Below, piece after piece: positions 8,005 to 17,190 of a stretch of DNA of 64,000 nucleotides. How positions within the stretch are numbered: the first letter of the stretch is position 1; every line of letters starts with the position of its first letter. The stretch comes from Paenibacillus glycanilyticus NBRC 16618. GTDB taxonomy: Bacteria; Bacillota; Bacilli; Paenibacillales; Paenibacillaceae. The stretch is taken from positions 62,001 to 126,000 of the forward strand of contig NZ_BILY01000007.1 in NCBI RefSeq assembly GCF_004000805.1, read 5' to 3'. Both the position numbers and the translations under genes were made by a program. The notes beneath the pieces are model-generated. The model was given only the letters and a program-made list of their open reading frames with translations, was not told where the DNA came from and did not search any database.

Positions 8005-11000
8005 TTACATAAAATCTACGTACTCGAGCAGTCGCTTCAGCATAACGGTTGCTTCCGCGCGGGTCGCTTTGCTGCCTGGAGCAAAATTGCCGCCCGTCTT
8101 GCCTTCGATAATCTTCGCTTCAACCGCTTGCGCGACTGCCTGCTTCGCCCAAGCTTCGATAGAAGCTTTATCCTTGAAGGCGTTCAGCTGTGATGCAGCG
8201 CCGGCTGGTTGTTTGCCTGCAAAAGCGAGGGCACGGGAGATCATAACCGCCATCTCTTCGCGGGTGATCGAAGCATTCGGCTTGAAGCTATTGCTATCGT
8301 AGCCTTTTACAATACCCGCTTTCACCGCTGCACCTACCGCACCCGCGAACCAATTTTTGCTGCTTACATCCTTGAAGGATGCAGCTGCTTGATCTTCGGA
8401 GATACCAAGCGCACGGACGACCATAGCCGCAAATTCAGCACGCGTTACAACGGCATTAGGAGCAAACTTCGTATTGCTGGTGCCTTTGACAATGAGCTTG
8501 GAGGCCATCAGCTCGATATCCGTTTTCGCCCAATGCTTGCTCAGATCGCTGAAGGTCTTGCTCAGCTGCACAACTCCATAAATACTGTTGCCGTTGCGTT
8601 GAATGGTTACAATCGTATGCCCGTTTACTTTCTTAAAGGTTGCCGGTACGAATGTAAACGCGCCAGTCGCCTCGTTATACATCACGGCTGTGGAATGCGA
8701 AGCATCCAGAGTCTGATTAATGTCGAGCGTACGGGATACGTACGTCTTGCCGAAATCATGAATTTCTTTTGTATTGCCATTGGCTTGAAGGATGACGCTG
8801 AACTCAACCGGAGTACCAATCAGCTTAACGCCGGCTTTGGCTGCCTTGTCCTTCATCGTGCCCAACAATGTGCTGTCCGCTTCATTAATCTTGATTACGA
8901 TCGTAGCGTCAGTGCCGATTGTCGTTGGCAGGTTCAGAGCGCGAATCGGCAGATCATAGCTTGCGTTGCCCATGATAACCGAAATCGTCAGATTCGGAGC
9001 TTGCTTAAGCGCGTCCAGCAGCACTCCTGCCGGCAGCTCCGCGCTTACGGCTTGCTTGGAATCTGCCTTAATCGTTACCGTCTGGCCTTTTTGACCCGCA
9101 ATCATTTTGATCGCTTCGTTCAACGACTTAGCCGATACGGTTAACGTTTGACCGGCTGTTGTGCCGTCAATGCTGACTCCGTTTTCTGTTTGCTCCGGCT
9201 TCTTCCCACCGTTACCGGATCCGCCAGGCACTTCCACAGGCGGCGGGGTTGTACCTGTATCGCCATTGGTACCTGTGTTAAAGCTCCAAATGTCGGACAA
9301 CGTCTTGCCGGAGAAAGCATCCTCGGCTGCCGTATACCATTGGTATTTGGCATTCGCCTTCAGACCGCTCCATTTCACGGATGCCTGCTCTCCGCTTGTT
9401 ACCTGATCTACCTTGCCGATCGGCTGATCGGAGTAGACGTTAACGCCCATGTAGTCGGTCGAAACCTCTTTTACCTGCGGCTTTAAATCCACATCAAGCG
9501 TAAATTCTTCTTGTTTAGTCGCATCGCTTGGATCGTAGAAGTTATAGTCGTCCATGTACGGCGAGTACGTTTTCACGTACATCTTGCTATTCGCGATATC
9601 GAACTGCAGCAGCTTGATATAGCCTTGACCGCCTTCCGGACCTCCTTGGTAGTCGGACAGCATTTGATAAACCTTGCGATCTGTCTTGCCGTCGCCATTG
9701 TCATCCAATTCGCTTACAAGAAGCTTGGAGTCATGGTAATGGCCGGAAAGGACGGCAAATACGTTTTTGTTCTTTTGAACGACTTCTTCAAAAATCTTAT
9801 CCGCAATCGGAGCCCGGTTGCCGGATACAAGCAGGAATTCATGGAAATTCAGAATCGCTTTGCGGTCCGGGTATTTCGCCAGCACCTCATTCATCCAGTC
9901 GATATCCGAATCGCGGATCCCCCAGCCCATGTATACCATAATAAAATCATTGCCGTTCGAGGATACAAGGTCATAGTGACCGCGGTTGTTATCCAGGGAA
10001 CCGCCGTAAGTCGGCTGATCCTTGAACCGGTCTTCCCCGAAGTAGTTCCAATAGTAATCGTAAGCGCCAAGCTGATGGTCAACGTCATGGTTACCGGCAA
10101 GCACGCCATAAGGAACGTTGGCGTCCTCCAGAACTTTCATGTCGGCGGAAGCACGCTTCCATTGAATTTCTTGATCCGCATCGTCGACAATATCGCCGGT
10201 ATGGATCACGTATTTGATTTTGTTCTTCTCTTTATTGTCGGCAATCCAATTTACGACATCCTCGTAAATGTGCGGATAGCTTTCCGAGTAATACTGCGTA
10301 TCGGACATCCAGGCAAACGAGAAATCATAGTTTTCCTGCGATACCGGCAGCTCGTCCTGCACCATAACCTGAAGCGTATGATTATCCGCGTATTCCCCGG
10401 CTGTAACCCATGCGCCAAGCGTAAAGTCTGTTGCGCCAGCTACTTTGTAATCTACGCTAGTCCATTGCTGTTTGGACGGGCTCCATACATACATGCTGAC
10501 TTTACGGCCTTCGAGCGATTTGCCTTTCCAGCTCAGTTCAATCTTATCCGTATCCTTCACGGAAGGATCAAGCTGTACCTGGAAGCGCTGATAAGGGAAC
10601 TGATCCGTGGAATCATCGGTCAAATATTTACCGTCAGCTGCGCTGATCAGCGAATAATCTTCCTCGCTCATTGCTTTCTCGCCGGCAGGAGCTACTTCCT
10701 TCGGAGGCTCGACATCCGCTGCATTGCGGAAGCCCTGGAAGCCGTCCTTATTGGCCCCGTCATACTTAAAGCCGCGATAGAAGGAAACATCCATCTTGTC
10801 ATTTGTAGGATCCTTAACCTTGACAGCCAGAACCGGATTGCTGCCTGTACCGGAAGCGCCATTAGCAGGAGATACCAGCTCCGGCTTAAGCGGATTCTCA
10901 TCCGGCACGGAGAATTTAATTTCCTTAACGGCTACGTTGCCCACTTTATCGGTTGCTTGAACCTTGAATACATGCTCTCCGCCCGTAAGATCCTTGGATG

Positions 11001-14000
11001 CCGTTGCATACGGGATGGTGATTGGCGTCTCGTCGAGCCACGCTTGCACTTTGTCCACGCCGGACAAAGCATCTTGAGCGGCAGCGTCAATGGTGAAGGC
11101 GCCGCGGTATTCTTTTCCGTCTTGAATCGTTGTTGTAACGGCTGGCGCGGTATTATCCACTTTCACAACCGCAGCCTTTTCTCCGTACTCGGAATGGCTT
11201 ACTTTTACGGTATGATCGCCGTCCGTCAGCTTTGTTGTATCCAGAGCGTAAGCCTTCGATGCAAGCAGCTCATCCGGAATAACAAAGTTGAAGTCCATAA
11301 CCGGGAATTTACCGGCACTGTCGCCCATCGGGATAACGGTGTCACGATTTTTGTAACGCTCGTCGAAAATTTCAGTTCCGTCCGCGAATACAAGTCTTAC
11401 ATTACGAACGGTGAAATCGTCCTTGTTCTCTTCCGGGCGGTCGTCAAACGGCGATGCCTTCGTACCCGCGCGGATAGAGATAACGTTGCTTCCGCCCTTC
11501 AGGCGTTCCGCCGCGATTGGCACCGTCAGCGTTGTATAGGTGTTGATCGGATCCAGGAAGATCGACAGAATTTCGTCTCCCATTGTAACGCCGTTCTTAA
11601 AATAGTAGTTAACGCCATTCGCTTCGAAAGCGAAGTATGCATCCTGCTCAACCGCGCTGTACGTTCCTTCCGTCGCTTCGTTCTGGTCAATGGACAAATG
11701 AAGCTCGGAAGCCGGTGCGTTCTCCGCCGTTGCCTTCAGAACCTTCGTTCCGGCAAGGAAATCGCCGTCCTTCACGTTAAGACGCAGATCCGAATGATCC
11801 GTATTGCCGGTCACGCTCGTACGGTACTTCTCCGATGTTACTTCGTTCTGGCCGTCCGAGATAACGTAATAGTACTCGATGTAATCACGGCCGATCAGCT
11901 CCGGCGAGTAGATCGTGTAGTGATACAACGTATCGTCAAAGCTTTCCGCCAGGTAACGCTTTGTATATTGCGTATCCAGGTTGCTCTTGTAATAGAGAGC
12001 TACGGATTTAACCTTATTCTCGTCTTTTGCTTCCGCAACGATCGAGAGGTTTTTCGATTTGTCGATTTCCGGCGTATTCGTCAAATCCTTATAAGTAGGA
12101 CTTGTTGTATCAACCGGTGTCTTAACCGTAATAATCGGCACCTGAACCGGAGCTACGGTACCTGGCGTTGCCGCTTCCGTACCGGCGCTGTATTTGATCA
12201 TCTGCGTGCTGCCGGCCTGCGAATATTTATAGAAAATCCCTTTGTTCGCAACAGTCTCTGCGTCCGTATCGTAATAAACGGCCGAAATTTCCGTCTTCGT
12301 ATTCGTCGCGATAACGATGCCGCGTCCGCCGCCGTTAGCCATGCCGTCGCTGTACATCTTGACGATATCCGTGCCTTCCGTAAGGTTCGTGCCGTAGTTA
12401 GCGTTGAAATCGGCAACGGTTTTTTGCTTGTTCTGGCTGTTGATGACCCAGAATACGAGCGTCTTTTTCGAAGGAATAAGCAGGTCCTCCGAATCCGTTG
12501 GCCAGACCACATCCGCATCCGGTCCTGAAGCCGTATAACGGTATTGAATTTTGTAATCTTTAAAGTTAACGGTTTTATCCGTATTGTTGTAGATCTCGAC
12601 AAACTCGTAGCCATCCGCCGTACCTACGTTTGTGGAGTCCGGAACAATCTCCGTCACCATCAGAGGAGGAAGCTTCGAGAAATCTACGTCTCCAAGCTCA
12701 ATCGTTACCGTGTAAGTATTCGATTTGACCGTATCGATTCCGTCGTTCGCTTGAATATAGTATTGCAGCTGGGAATCGGTAAAAGCCTCCTTCGGAATGT
12801 TCGCCGAGAACACGTTGTTCTCTCCCGCCGTCATTGGCAAGGACGCGTAATCCGCTGCATCGCCTACTTTGTAGAACAACGATGCTGTTACGGTGTCGCT
12901 GTCCGGGTCAGCAATGGTTGCTTGCACCGTCAGATCATTATCGATGCTGCCCGAAGCAGGTGCCGTATGCTCGATAACCGGCAGCTTATTAACGGCAGGA
13001 GCCGGCTGCTCCGGAAGCAATGCCACTTCTACCGTGCCAGGAGTCGCAGCAGTAACGCCCGCGCTGAACAGCTTCATCTGGTTTGTGCCGTCAACCGGGT
13101 ATTGATAGAAAATCCCTTTGTCCGCTACCGTCTGCGCATCGTTCTCGTAGAACGCTTCGGCCATTTCCTTGCCGGTCTTCGACGCGATGACGATCTTTCG
13201 CTGGCCGCCGTTAGCCATACCGCCGCCGCCATCGATGCGGAACAGATTCGTATTCTCCACAAGAGCTGTATGATAGTTGGCGTTGAAATCATCCGCTTTC
13301 AGCTCATTGTTGACGCCGTTCATTATCCAGAACACTACATTGCCAAGCGGAGGAATAACAGCCGTGCTTGGCAGCTCCCATGCAGCGTCCGCTGTCGCGG
13401 AGTTCGTGTAACGATAGATCAGCTTAAATTCGCTCATCGAGATTGGACGTGTCGTATTGTTATACACCTCTACGAACTCATAAGCATCGGAGCTGACTCC
13501 CGTCACGTTGGTGCTGTCCGGTACAAGCTCCGTAATAAGCAGAGGAGGCACTTTCGAGTAGTCGAAGTTATGCTGCTCGATGGCAACCGTATAAGTGGAC
13601 GATTTTACATGGTTAACCGCGTCCGCAGCTTCAATATAGTACTGCAGCTCGGTTCCCGTAAGAGAAGCCTTCGGAATAACCGCGGAAAAATCCGAGCCTC
13701 CCGTATTGGTCATCGGTACCGAGGTAAACGTAGCGTCAGACGAGTTCTTGTAAAAGACCGCCGCCGTAGCCGTATCATCGGCATCCGTAATTTGCGCCGT
13801 AATAGTAAGGTCCTGTTCACTGCTTCCTTCCGTCACCGGTGTATGGGTAATGACCGGAGCCTGGTTAACCGGGCCTTCGGGGAATTGGTAGTGAACCGTC
13901 GGAATTTGTCCCTGTGCCAACATGCCTGGAGTTGGTGCAGACTTCACTGCAAATTTGTCGGTTTGCACGCCGCCTGCTGCTGGAAGCATATAGTGGTCGC

Positions 14001-14517
14001 CGAGACCGGCGCCAACATCGGTGGAGGCGGTATAGCTGGAACTCGAAATTTCGGTTCCTTGGCTGTTTTTAATGACAACCCCGCGGTCAGCCGTATTAGA
14101 GAAGCCATTGAAGCCCGTAACCTGGACGATCTGGCTGTCCGTCAAGCTTACGCCGTATTTAGCATTAAAATCGGTGAGAACAAAGTTTTTGGGATTGTAC
14201 CAGAACACCATGACCTGCTCTGGATCCAACGTCTTCTCGCCAAAGCTGAACGTTGCATCCGGAGAAGCCGTTGGGTCCGGATAACGGTACAGGAAGGTAT
14301 AATCGTTCAAACGAATGGTTTTGTTCGAGTTATTGTATACTTCGAAAAACTCGTAATCATCCGTACCCGCTACGTCGGGATGAATCTCGGAGACAAACAG
14401 CTCCGGTACGGTATTTTCGTCTGCAGCCGCAACAACGCCTACAGAGGATAACAAGCCCATCATCATGCTTGCCAGTAGAACGCTAGAGATCCATTTCTTG
14501 TATCTCTTGCTTACCAT
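8005..14517 (-). CDS. Giant cell-surface lamin-tail/metallophosphoesterase/SLH protein (YvnB-like)
   Basis: About 2170 residues. After a signal peptide (1-32) come three tandem units of about 290 residues, each a lamin-tail domain (starts near 36, 324 and 616; e.g. YEFVEVYNNTT, YEFVEIYNNTD) followed by an Ig-like domain ending in LQYYI. Further Ig-like modules lead to a metallophosphoesterase core at about 1390-1600 with SDTQ, GDIVDD, GNHD, NFHE and GHYHD metal-site motifs. A C-terminal domain and three SLH repeats (from about 1985) anchor it to the wall. Bacillus YvnB shares the lamin-tail/phosphoesterase layout. A GTG at 14529 would lengthen the ORF by four codons but abuts AAGGAAG; the ATG at 14517 sits 11 bases after it and is preferred. 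It follows the HupE-like gene in one operon. Confidence 0.92.
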   Translation of the reverse strand: MVSKRYKKWISSVLLASMMMGLLSSVGVVAAADENTVPELFVSEIHPDVAGTDDYEFFEVYNNSNKTIRLNDYTFLYRYPDPTASPDATFSFGEKTLDPEQVMVFWYNPKNFVLTDFNAKYGVSLTDSQIVQVTGFNGFSNTADRGVVIKNSQGTEISSSSYTASTDVGAGLGDHYMLPAAGGVQTDKFAVKSAPTPGMLAQGQIPTVHYQFPEGPVNQAPVITHTPVTEGSSEQDLTITAQITDADDTATAAVFYKNSSDATFTSVPMTNTGGSDFSAVIPKASLTGTELQYYIEAADAVNHVKSSTYTVAIEQHNFDYSKVPPLLITELVPDSTNVTGVSSDAYEFVEVYNNTTRPISMSEFKLIYRYTNSATADAAWELPSTAVIPPLGNVVFWIMNGVNNELKADDFNANYHTALVENTNLFRIDGGGGMANGGQRKIVIASKTGKEMAEAFYENDAQTVADKGIFYQYPVDGTNQMKLFSAGVTAATPGTVEVALLPEQPAPAVNKLPVIEHTAPASGSIDNDLTVQATIADPDSDTVTASLFYKVGDAADYASLPMTAGENNVFSANIPKEAFTDSQLQYYIQANDGIDTVKSNTYTVTIELGDVDFSKLPPLMVTEIVPDSTNVGTADGYEFVEIYNNTDKTVNFKDYKIQYRYTASGPDADVVWPTDSEDLLIPSKKTLVFWVINSQNKQKTVADFNANYGTNLTEGTDIVKMYSDGMANGGGRGIVIATNTKTEISAVYYDTDAETVANKGIFYKYSQAGSTQMIKYSAGTEAATPGTVAPVQVPIITVKTPVDTTSPTYKDLTNTPEIDKSKNLSIVAEAKDENKVKSVALYYKSNLDTQYTKRYLAESFDDTLYHYTIYSPELIGRDYIEYYYVISDGQNEVTSEKYRTSVTGNTDHSDLRLNVKDGDFLAGTKVLKATAENAPASELHLSIDQNEATEGTYSAVEQDAYFAFEANGVNYYFKNGVTMGDEILSIFLDPINTYTTLTVPIAAERLKGGSNVISIRAGTKASPFDDRPEENKDDFTVRNVRLVFADGTEIFDERYKNRDTVIPMGDSAGKFPVMDFNFVIPDELLASKAYALDTTKLTDGDHTVKVSHSEYGEKAAVVKVDNTAPAVTTTIQDGKEYRGAFTIDAAAQDALSGVDKVQAWLDETPITIPYATASKDLTGGEHVFKVQATDKVGNVAVKEIKFSVPDENPLKPELVSPANGASGTGSNPVLAVKVKDPTNDKMDVSFYRGFKYDGANKDGFQGFRNAADVEPPKEVAPAGEKAMSEEDYSLISAADGKYLTDDSTDQFPYQRFQVQLDPSVKDTDKIELSWKGKSLEGRKVSMYVWSPSKQQWTSVDYKVAGATDFTLGAWVTAGEYADNHTLQVMVQDELPVSQENYDFSFAWMSDTQYYSESYPHIYEDVVNWIADNKEKNKIKYVIHTGDIVDDADQEIQWKRASADMKVLEDANVPYGVLAGNHDVDHQLGAYDYYWNYFGEDRFKDQPTYGGSLDNNRGHYDLVSSNGNDFIMVYMGWGIRDSDIDWMNEVLAKYPDRKAILNFHEFLLVSGNRAPIADKIFEEVVQKNKNVFAVLSGHYHDSKLLVSELDDNGDGKTDRKVYQMLSDYQGGPEGGQGYIKLLQFDIANSKMYVKTYSPYMDDYNFYDPSDATKQEEFTLDVDLKPQVKEVSTDYMGVNVYSDQPIGKVDQVTSGEQASVKWSGLKANAKYQWYTAAEDAFSGKTLSDIWSFNTGTNGDTGTTPPPVEVPGGSGNGGKKPEQTENGVSIDGTTAGQTLTVSAKSLNEAIKMIAGQKGQTVTIKADSKQAVSAELPAGVLLDALKQAPNLTISVIMGNASYDLPIRALNLPTTIGTDATIVIKINEADSTLLGTMKDKAAKAGVKLIGTPVEFSVILQANGNTKEIHDFGKTYVSRTLDINQTLDASHSTAVMYNEATGAFTFVPATFKKVNGHTIVTIQRNGNSIYGVVQLSKTFSDLSKHWAKTDIELMASKLIVKGTSNTKFAPNAVVTRAEFAAMVVRALGISEDQAAASFKDVSSKNWFAGAVGAAVKAGIVKGYDSNSFKPNASITREEMAVMISRALAFAGKQPAGAASQLNAFKDKASIEAWAKQAVAQAVEAKIIEGKTGGNFAPGSKATRAEATVMLKRLLEYVDFM

Positions 14518-14554
14518 AATAGGAAACACTTCCTTCTGATTAGTATGTAGCTTG

Positions 14555-15745
14555 TTACATCGTGAAGTCTGAGATCAGGCGTTCGATCAGCCAATAAAGT
14601 CCCATCAAACCAACCACCGAGGAGGTCGCATACGTCCACCACATCTGACGGTTGCTTGTGCTTGCGATCAGCTTCCGGATCAACCAAAGGATTGGAATGA
14701 CGATCGCCAGTACAACAAGCTGGCCAATCTCAACGCCAAGATTGAAGGAGAAAAGCGGCAGGGCTATGTTGCCCGACATCGTTCCGTGCAGGATCTCCGC
14801 AAAGCCAAAGCCATGCACCATCCCGAACATCACCGTGACGGCAATCTGCTTGCCTTGCAGCTGCGGGAACCTTTTGCGGAACATCGTCTCAAAAGCTACA
14901 AACACGATACTCAGCGCAATAAGAGGCTCCACGATAAGCGGCGACAACGACGCCAGATCCATCGCGGACAGGACCAGCGTGATGCTGTGTCCAACCGTAA
15001 AGGCCGAGACCAGCTTCAGCATCGTCCAACCGCTTGTGCCCGACGCAAGGATTAGCCCGCAGAGGAACAGCATATGATCGGCGCCCGACCAGATATGTTC
15101 CATCCCCATCGTCAAGAAATCTTTCAGCACGCTTGTCCACGAGGATGAAGTGGTCAATGACTTCGAACCGGCATCCCCTTGGGCCGTGCCCGCATCAGAG
15201 CTTTCCGCATCCGTTCCATGGTAGCCTTCCATCTGCAAAATGTTATTCGAGCTGTTAATCACTTGCACGATGGATTGCTTCCCCATCCGGATCGTTGCAT
15301 AGCTGCGGTGGTCGGGGTTCGTTCCGTCATAAAAGTTATATTGAACCATGTACCGGTCGACAGGCTCGCCAAAATCATAGTTGATGTCGATCTCGATCAT
15401 CGGCACTTTTGCTTTTTCCGTCTGTTTGGCGGCGAGTACAACTCCCGTGCCAACCTTGTTATTGCCCGTAACGATAAGCCTGTCGTGAACGAGTGCCGTA
15501 AGCTCATCATTTTCACTGGACAGCTCGTCTTCGGAAAGCCTGCCGTCACCATTGCCATCAAGCTGAGGCATAGCTTCGAGCAGCTCCCTCTCCAGCAAGA
15601 ACAAGTTGTACTCCAGGCTCTTGTCCTTAACGGTAATATCCGAGAACCCCGTCGAGCTGAAATGTGCCTCGGCCGTTCCGCCCATTACGGTCATAAGCAC
15701 CCATAAAGCGGCCAGTACTACCCCAGCTTTTTTGTGTAGTTTCAC
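14555..15745 (-). CDS. HupE/UreJ-family permease with extracellular EF-hand-like domain
   Basis: 396 residues. A signal-like hydrophobic N-terminus (1-27) precedes an extracellular beta-rich domain containing DGNGDGRLSEDEL at about 63-75, a good EF-hand calcium loop. A Ser/Thr-rich linker leads to six or so membrane helices (about 205-390). Conserved histidine motifs of HupE/UreJ proteins are present: HIWSGADHMLFL, FTVGHSIT, HGFGFAE and FNLGVEIGQ. The family is linked to nickel or cobalt entry near hydrogenase and urease genes, but neither enzyme is visible here. The gene is followed 37 bp later by the giant phosphoesterase, so a role in supplying its metal is a reasonable inference. It lies behind a PhoP-box-like promoter with a perfect TATAAT. 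Confidence 0.85.
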   Translation of the reverse strand: MKLHKKAGVVLAALWVLMTVMGGTAEAHFSSTGFSDITVKDKSLEYNLFLLERELLEAMPQLDGNGDGRLSEDELSSENDELTALVHDRLIVTGNNKVGTGVVLAAKQTEKAKVPMIEIDINYDFGEPVDRYMVQYNFYDGTNPDHRSYATIRMGKQSIVQVINSSNNILQMEGYHGTDAESSDAGTAQGDAGSKSLTTSSSWTSVLKDFLTMGMEHIWSGADHMLFLCGLILASGTSGWTMLKLVSAFTVGHSITLVLSAMDLASLSPLIVEPLIALSIVFVAFETMFRKRFPQLQGKQIAVTVMFGMVHGFGFAEILHGTMSGNIALPLFSFNLGVEIGQLVVLAIVIPILWLIRKLIASTSNRQMWWTYATSSVVGLMGLYWLIERLISDFTM

Positions 15746-15816
15746 TTGTGTCTCCTTTCTCCCTATTGCTTGGCTTCCTGCTGCTCTCTATCTATCGAAT
15801 GCGGACATACTTAGCG

Positions 15817-15859
15817 ATTATAGTTTTGAAGTGTTTGAAGAACGTAAATGATAATTAAA
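15817..15859 (-). promoter_or_regulatory. PhoP-box-like repeats with TATAAT
   Basis: On the minus strand TTTAAT (15859-15854), TTTACG (15848-15843) and CAAACA (15837-15832) repeat at exactly 11 bp, followed after nine bases by TATAAT (15822-15817). Layout and spacing match the site at 5881-5924, and both precede phosphoesterase operons. Individual hexamers match the PhoP consensus only 4-5 of 6. Confidence 0.5.
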
Positions 15860-15880
15860 GAAATTATTGAGATTGAGGAA

Positions 15881-15930
15881 AATAGTAGAAAAGAACCCCC
15901 GCAGGCTGGCATCCAGCCTTGCGGGGGTTC
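15881..15930 (-). terminator. Terminator of ald
   Basis: Stem of GAACCCCCGC plus AGGCTGG with one bulged base (15930-15893) followed by TTTTCTACTATT on the minus strand, directly after the ald stop codon. Confidence 0.9.
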
Positions 15931-15932
15931 CC

Positions 15933-17060
15933 TTACGCGATCGAAGAGCTTAATAGATCACGCACATTGGTATAGTTCATTTGATGCGCGGCGGCGACGG
16001 CTTCATGGGTGACGAAGCCGTCCATGGCGTTTACGCCGCGCCGGATCGGCTCGCTGCCGGCAAGCGTATCGCGGACGCCGCGGTCGGCCAGCTGCAGCAT
16101 ATACGGCAGCGTGGCGTTCGTTAGTGCCGCAGTTGCCGTATATGGCACGGCGCCCGGCATGTTGGCGACCGCGTAATGAAGGACGCCAAATCGCTCGAAT
16201 ACCGGATCGGCATGCGTCGTAATCCGGTCGATGGTCTCCACGCTGCCGCCCTGATCGATGGCGACATCCACGATGACTGAGCCAGGCGGCATGGCACGCA
16301 CCATGTCCTCCGTCACAAGCTTTGGCGCACGGGCACCCGGAATAAGCACGGCTCCAATCACGAGATCCGATTCAGCCACTGCCTCGGCGATTTGCCGGGA
16401 ATGCGAGGCGAGCGTCTGCACCCTACCGCCGAACCGGTCCTCCAGCGCCCGCAGCCTATCGGCATCGCGGTCAATAATGGATACGTCGGCGCCAAGACCA
16501 AGCGCGATTTGCGCAGCGCCTGTCCCAACTACGCCGCCGCCGATAATGGCGACTCGGCCTTTCCGCACGCCGGGAACACCGCCTAGCAGAATTCCTCTGC
16601 CACCATGTACCTTCTCCAGAAATTGTGCTCCGACTTGGGCCGCCATCCTTCCGGCAATATCGCTCATCGGAGTGAGCAGCGGCAGCTGGCCGTTTGCCAG
16701 TTGAACGGTCTCGTAAGCGATCGCCGTCACCTTATGCTGCGCCAAAGCCTCTGTCAGCTCCCGCTCCGCAGCCAGATGCAAATACGTAAACAGCACCAGC
16801 CCTTCACGGAATTGCCGGTACTCTTCCTTCAGCGGCTCCTTCACCTTCACGACCATATCCTTTGACCAAGCTTCATCCGCAGTCGCTACAACTATGGCTC
16901 CAGCTGCTAGATACTGTTCATCCGGGAATCCGGAGGATGCTCCCGCTTCCGTCTCCACAAACACGCGATGTCCATGCTTTACTAATTCATAAACGCCGCC
17001 GGGCGTTAGAGCAACGCGATGCTCCGAGCTTTTTCTCTCTTTTGGAACGCCAATTTCCAT
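15933..17060 (-). CDS. ald: Alanine dehydrogenase
   Basis: 375 residues, the usual length. It catalyses the reversible NAD-dependent deamination of L-alanine to pyruvate and ammonia in the cytosol. Signatures include [20 protein letters not shown] at the N-terminus with the substrate-binding arginine, the KVKEP lysine motif, a catalytic histidine in TYLHLA, the NAD-binding [18 protein letters not shown], and VDVAIDQGG. An upstream in-frame codon would add 12 residues, but AAGGGAGGG lies seven bases before the ATG at 17060, fixing the start. It is divergent from a PucR-family regulator 130 bp away. Bacillus AdeR, of the same family, activates ald, so control by this neighbour is likely. Confidence 0.96.
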   Translation of the reverse strand: MEIGVPKERKSSEHRVALTPGGVYELVKHGHRVFVETEAGASSGFPDEQYLAAGAIVVATADEAWSKDMVVKVKEPLKEEYRQFREGLVLFTYLHLAAERELTEALAQHKVTAIAYETVQLANGQLPLLTPMSDIAGRMAAQVGAQFLEKVHGGRGILLGGVPGVRKGRVAIIGGGVVGTGAAQIALGLGADVSIIDRDADRLRALEDRFGGRVQTLASHSRQIAEAVAESDLVIGAVLIPGARAPKLVTEDMVRAMPPGSVIVDVAIDQGGSVETIDRITTHADPVFERFGVLHYAVANMPGAVPYTATAALTNATLPYMLQLADRGVRDTLAGSEPIRRGVNAMDGFVTHEAVAAAHQMNYTNVRDLLSSSIA

Positions 17061-17107
17061 ATACGCTCCCTCCCTTTTCTCCTGTCCACCTGCCACTATG
17101 CGTTACG

Positions 17108-17137
17108 TTGCCTGCGAATTCTATCCTCTTGTATAAT
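17108..17137 (+). promoter_or_regulatory. Sigma-A-type promoter of the PucR-family gene
   Basis: TTGCCT (17108-17113), an 18-bp spacer and TATAAT (17132-17137) lie 54 bases ahead of the regulator's start, inside the ald/pucR-like divergent region. Confidence 0.6.
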
Positions 17138-17190
17138 GGGGAGAAAAAACTAGATTCAGATTCCCCCACTATTCCACGCTAGGGCGGTGA

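Noticed and set aside
9511-14451. Two long plus-strand open frames (9511-12528 and 12544-14451)
   Set aside because: They are exact antisense shadows of the giant phosphoesterase gene, lack ribosome sites and encode arginine-rich, domain-free text.
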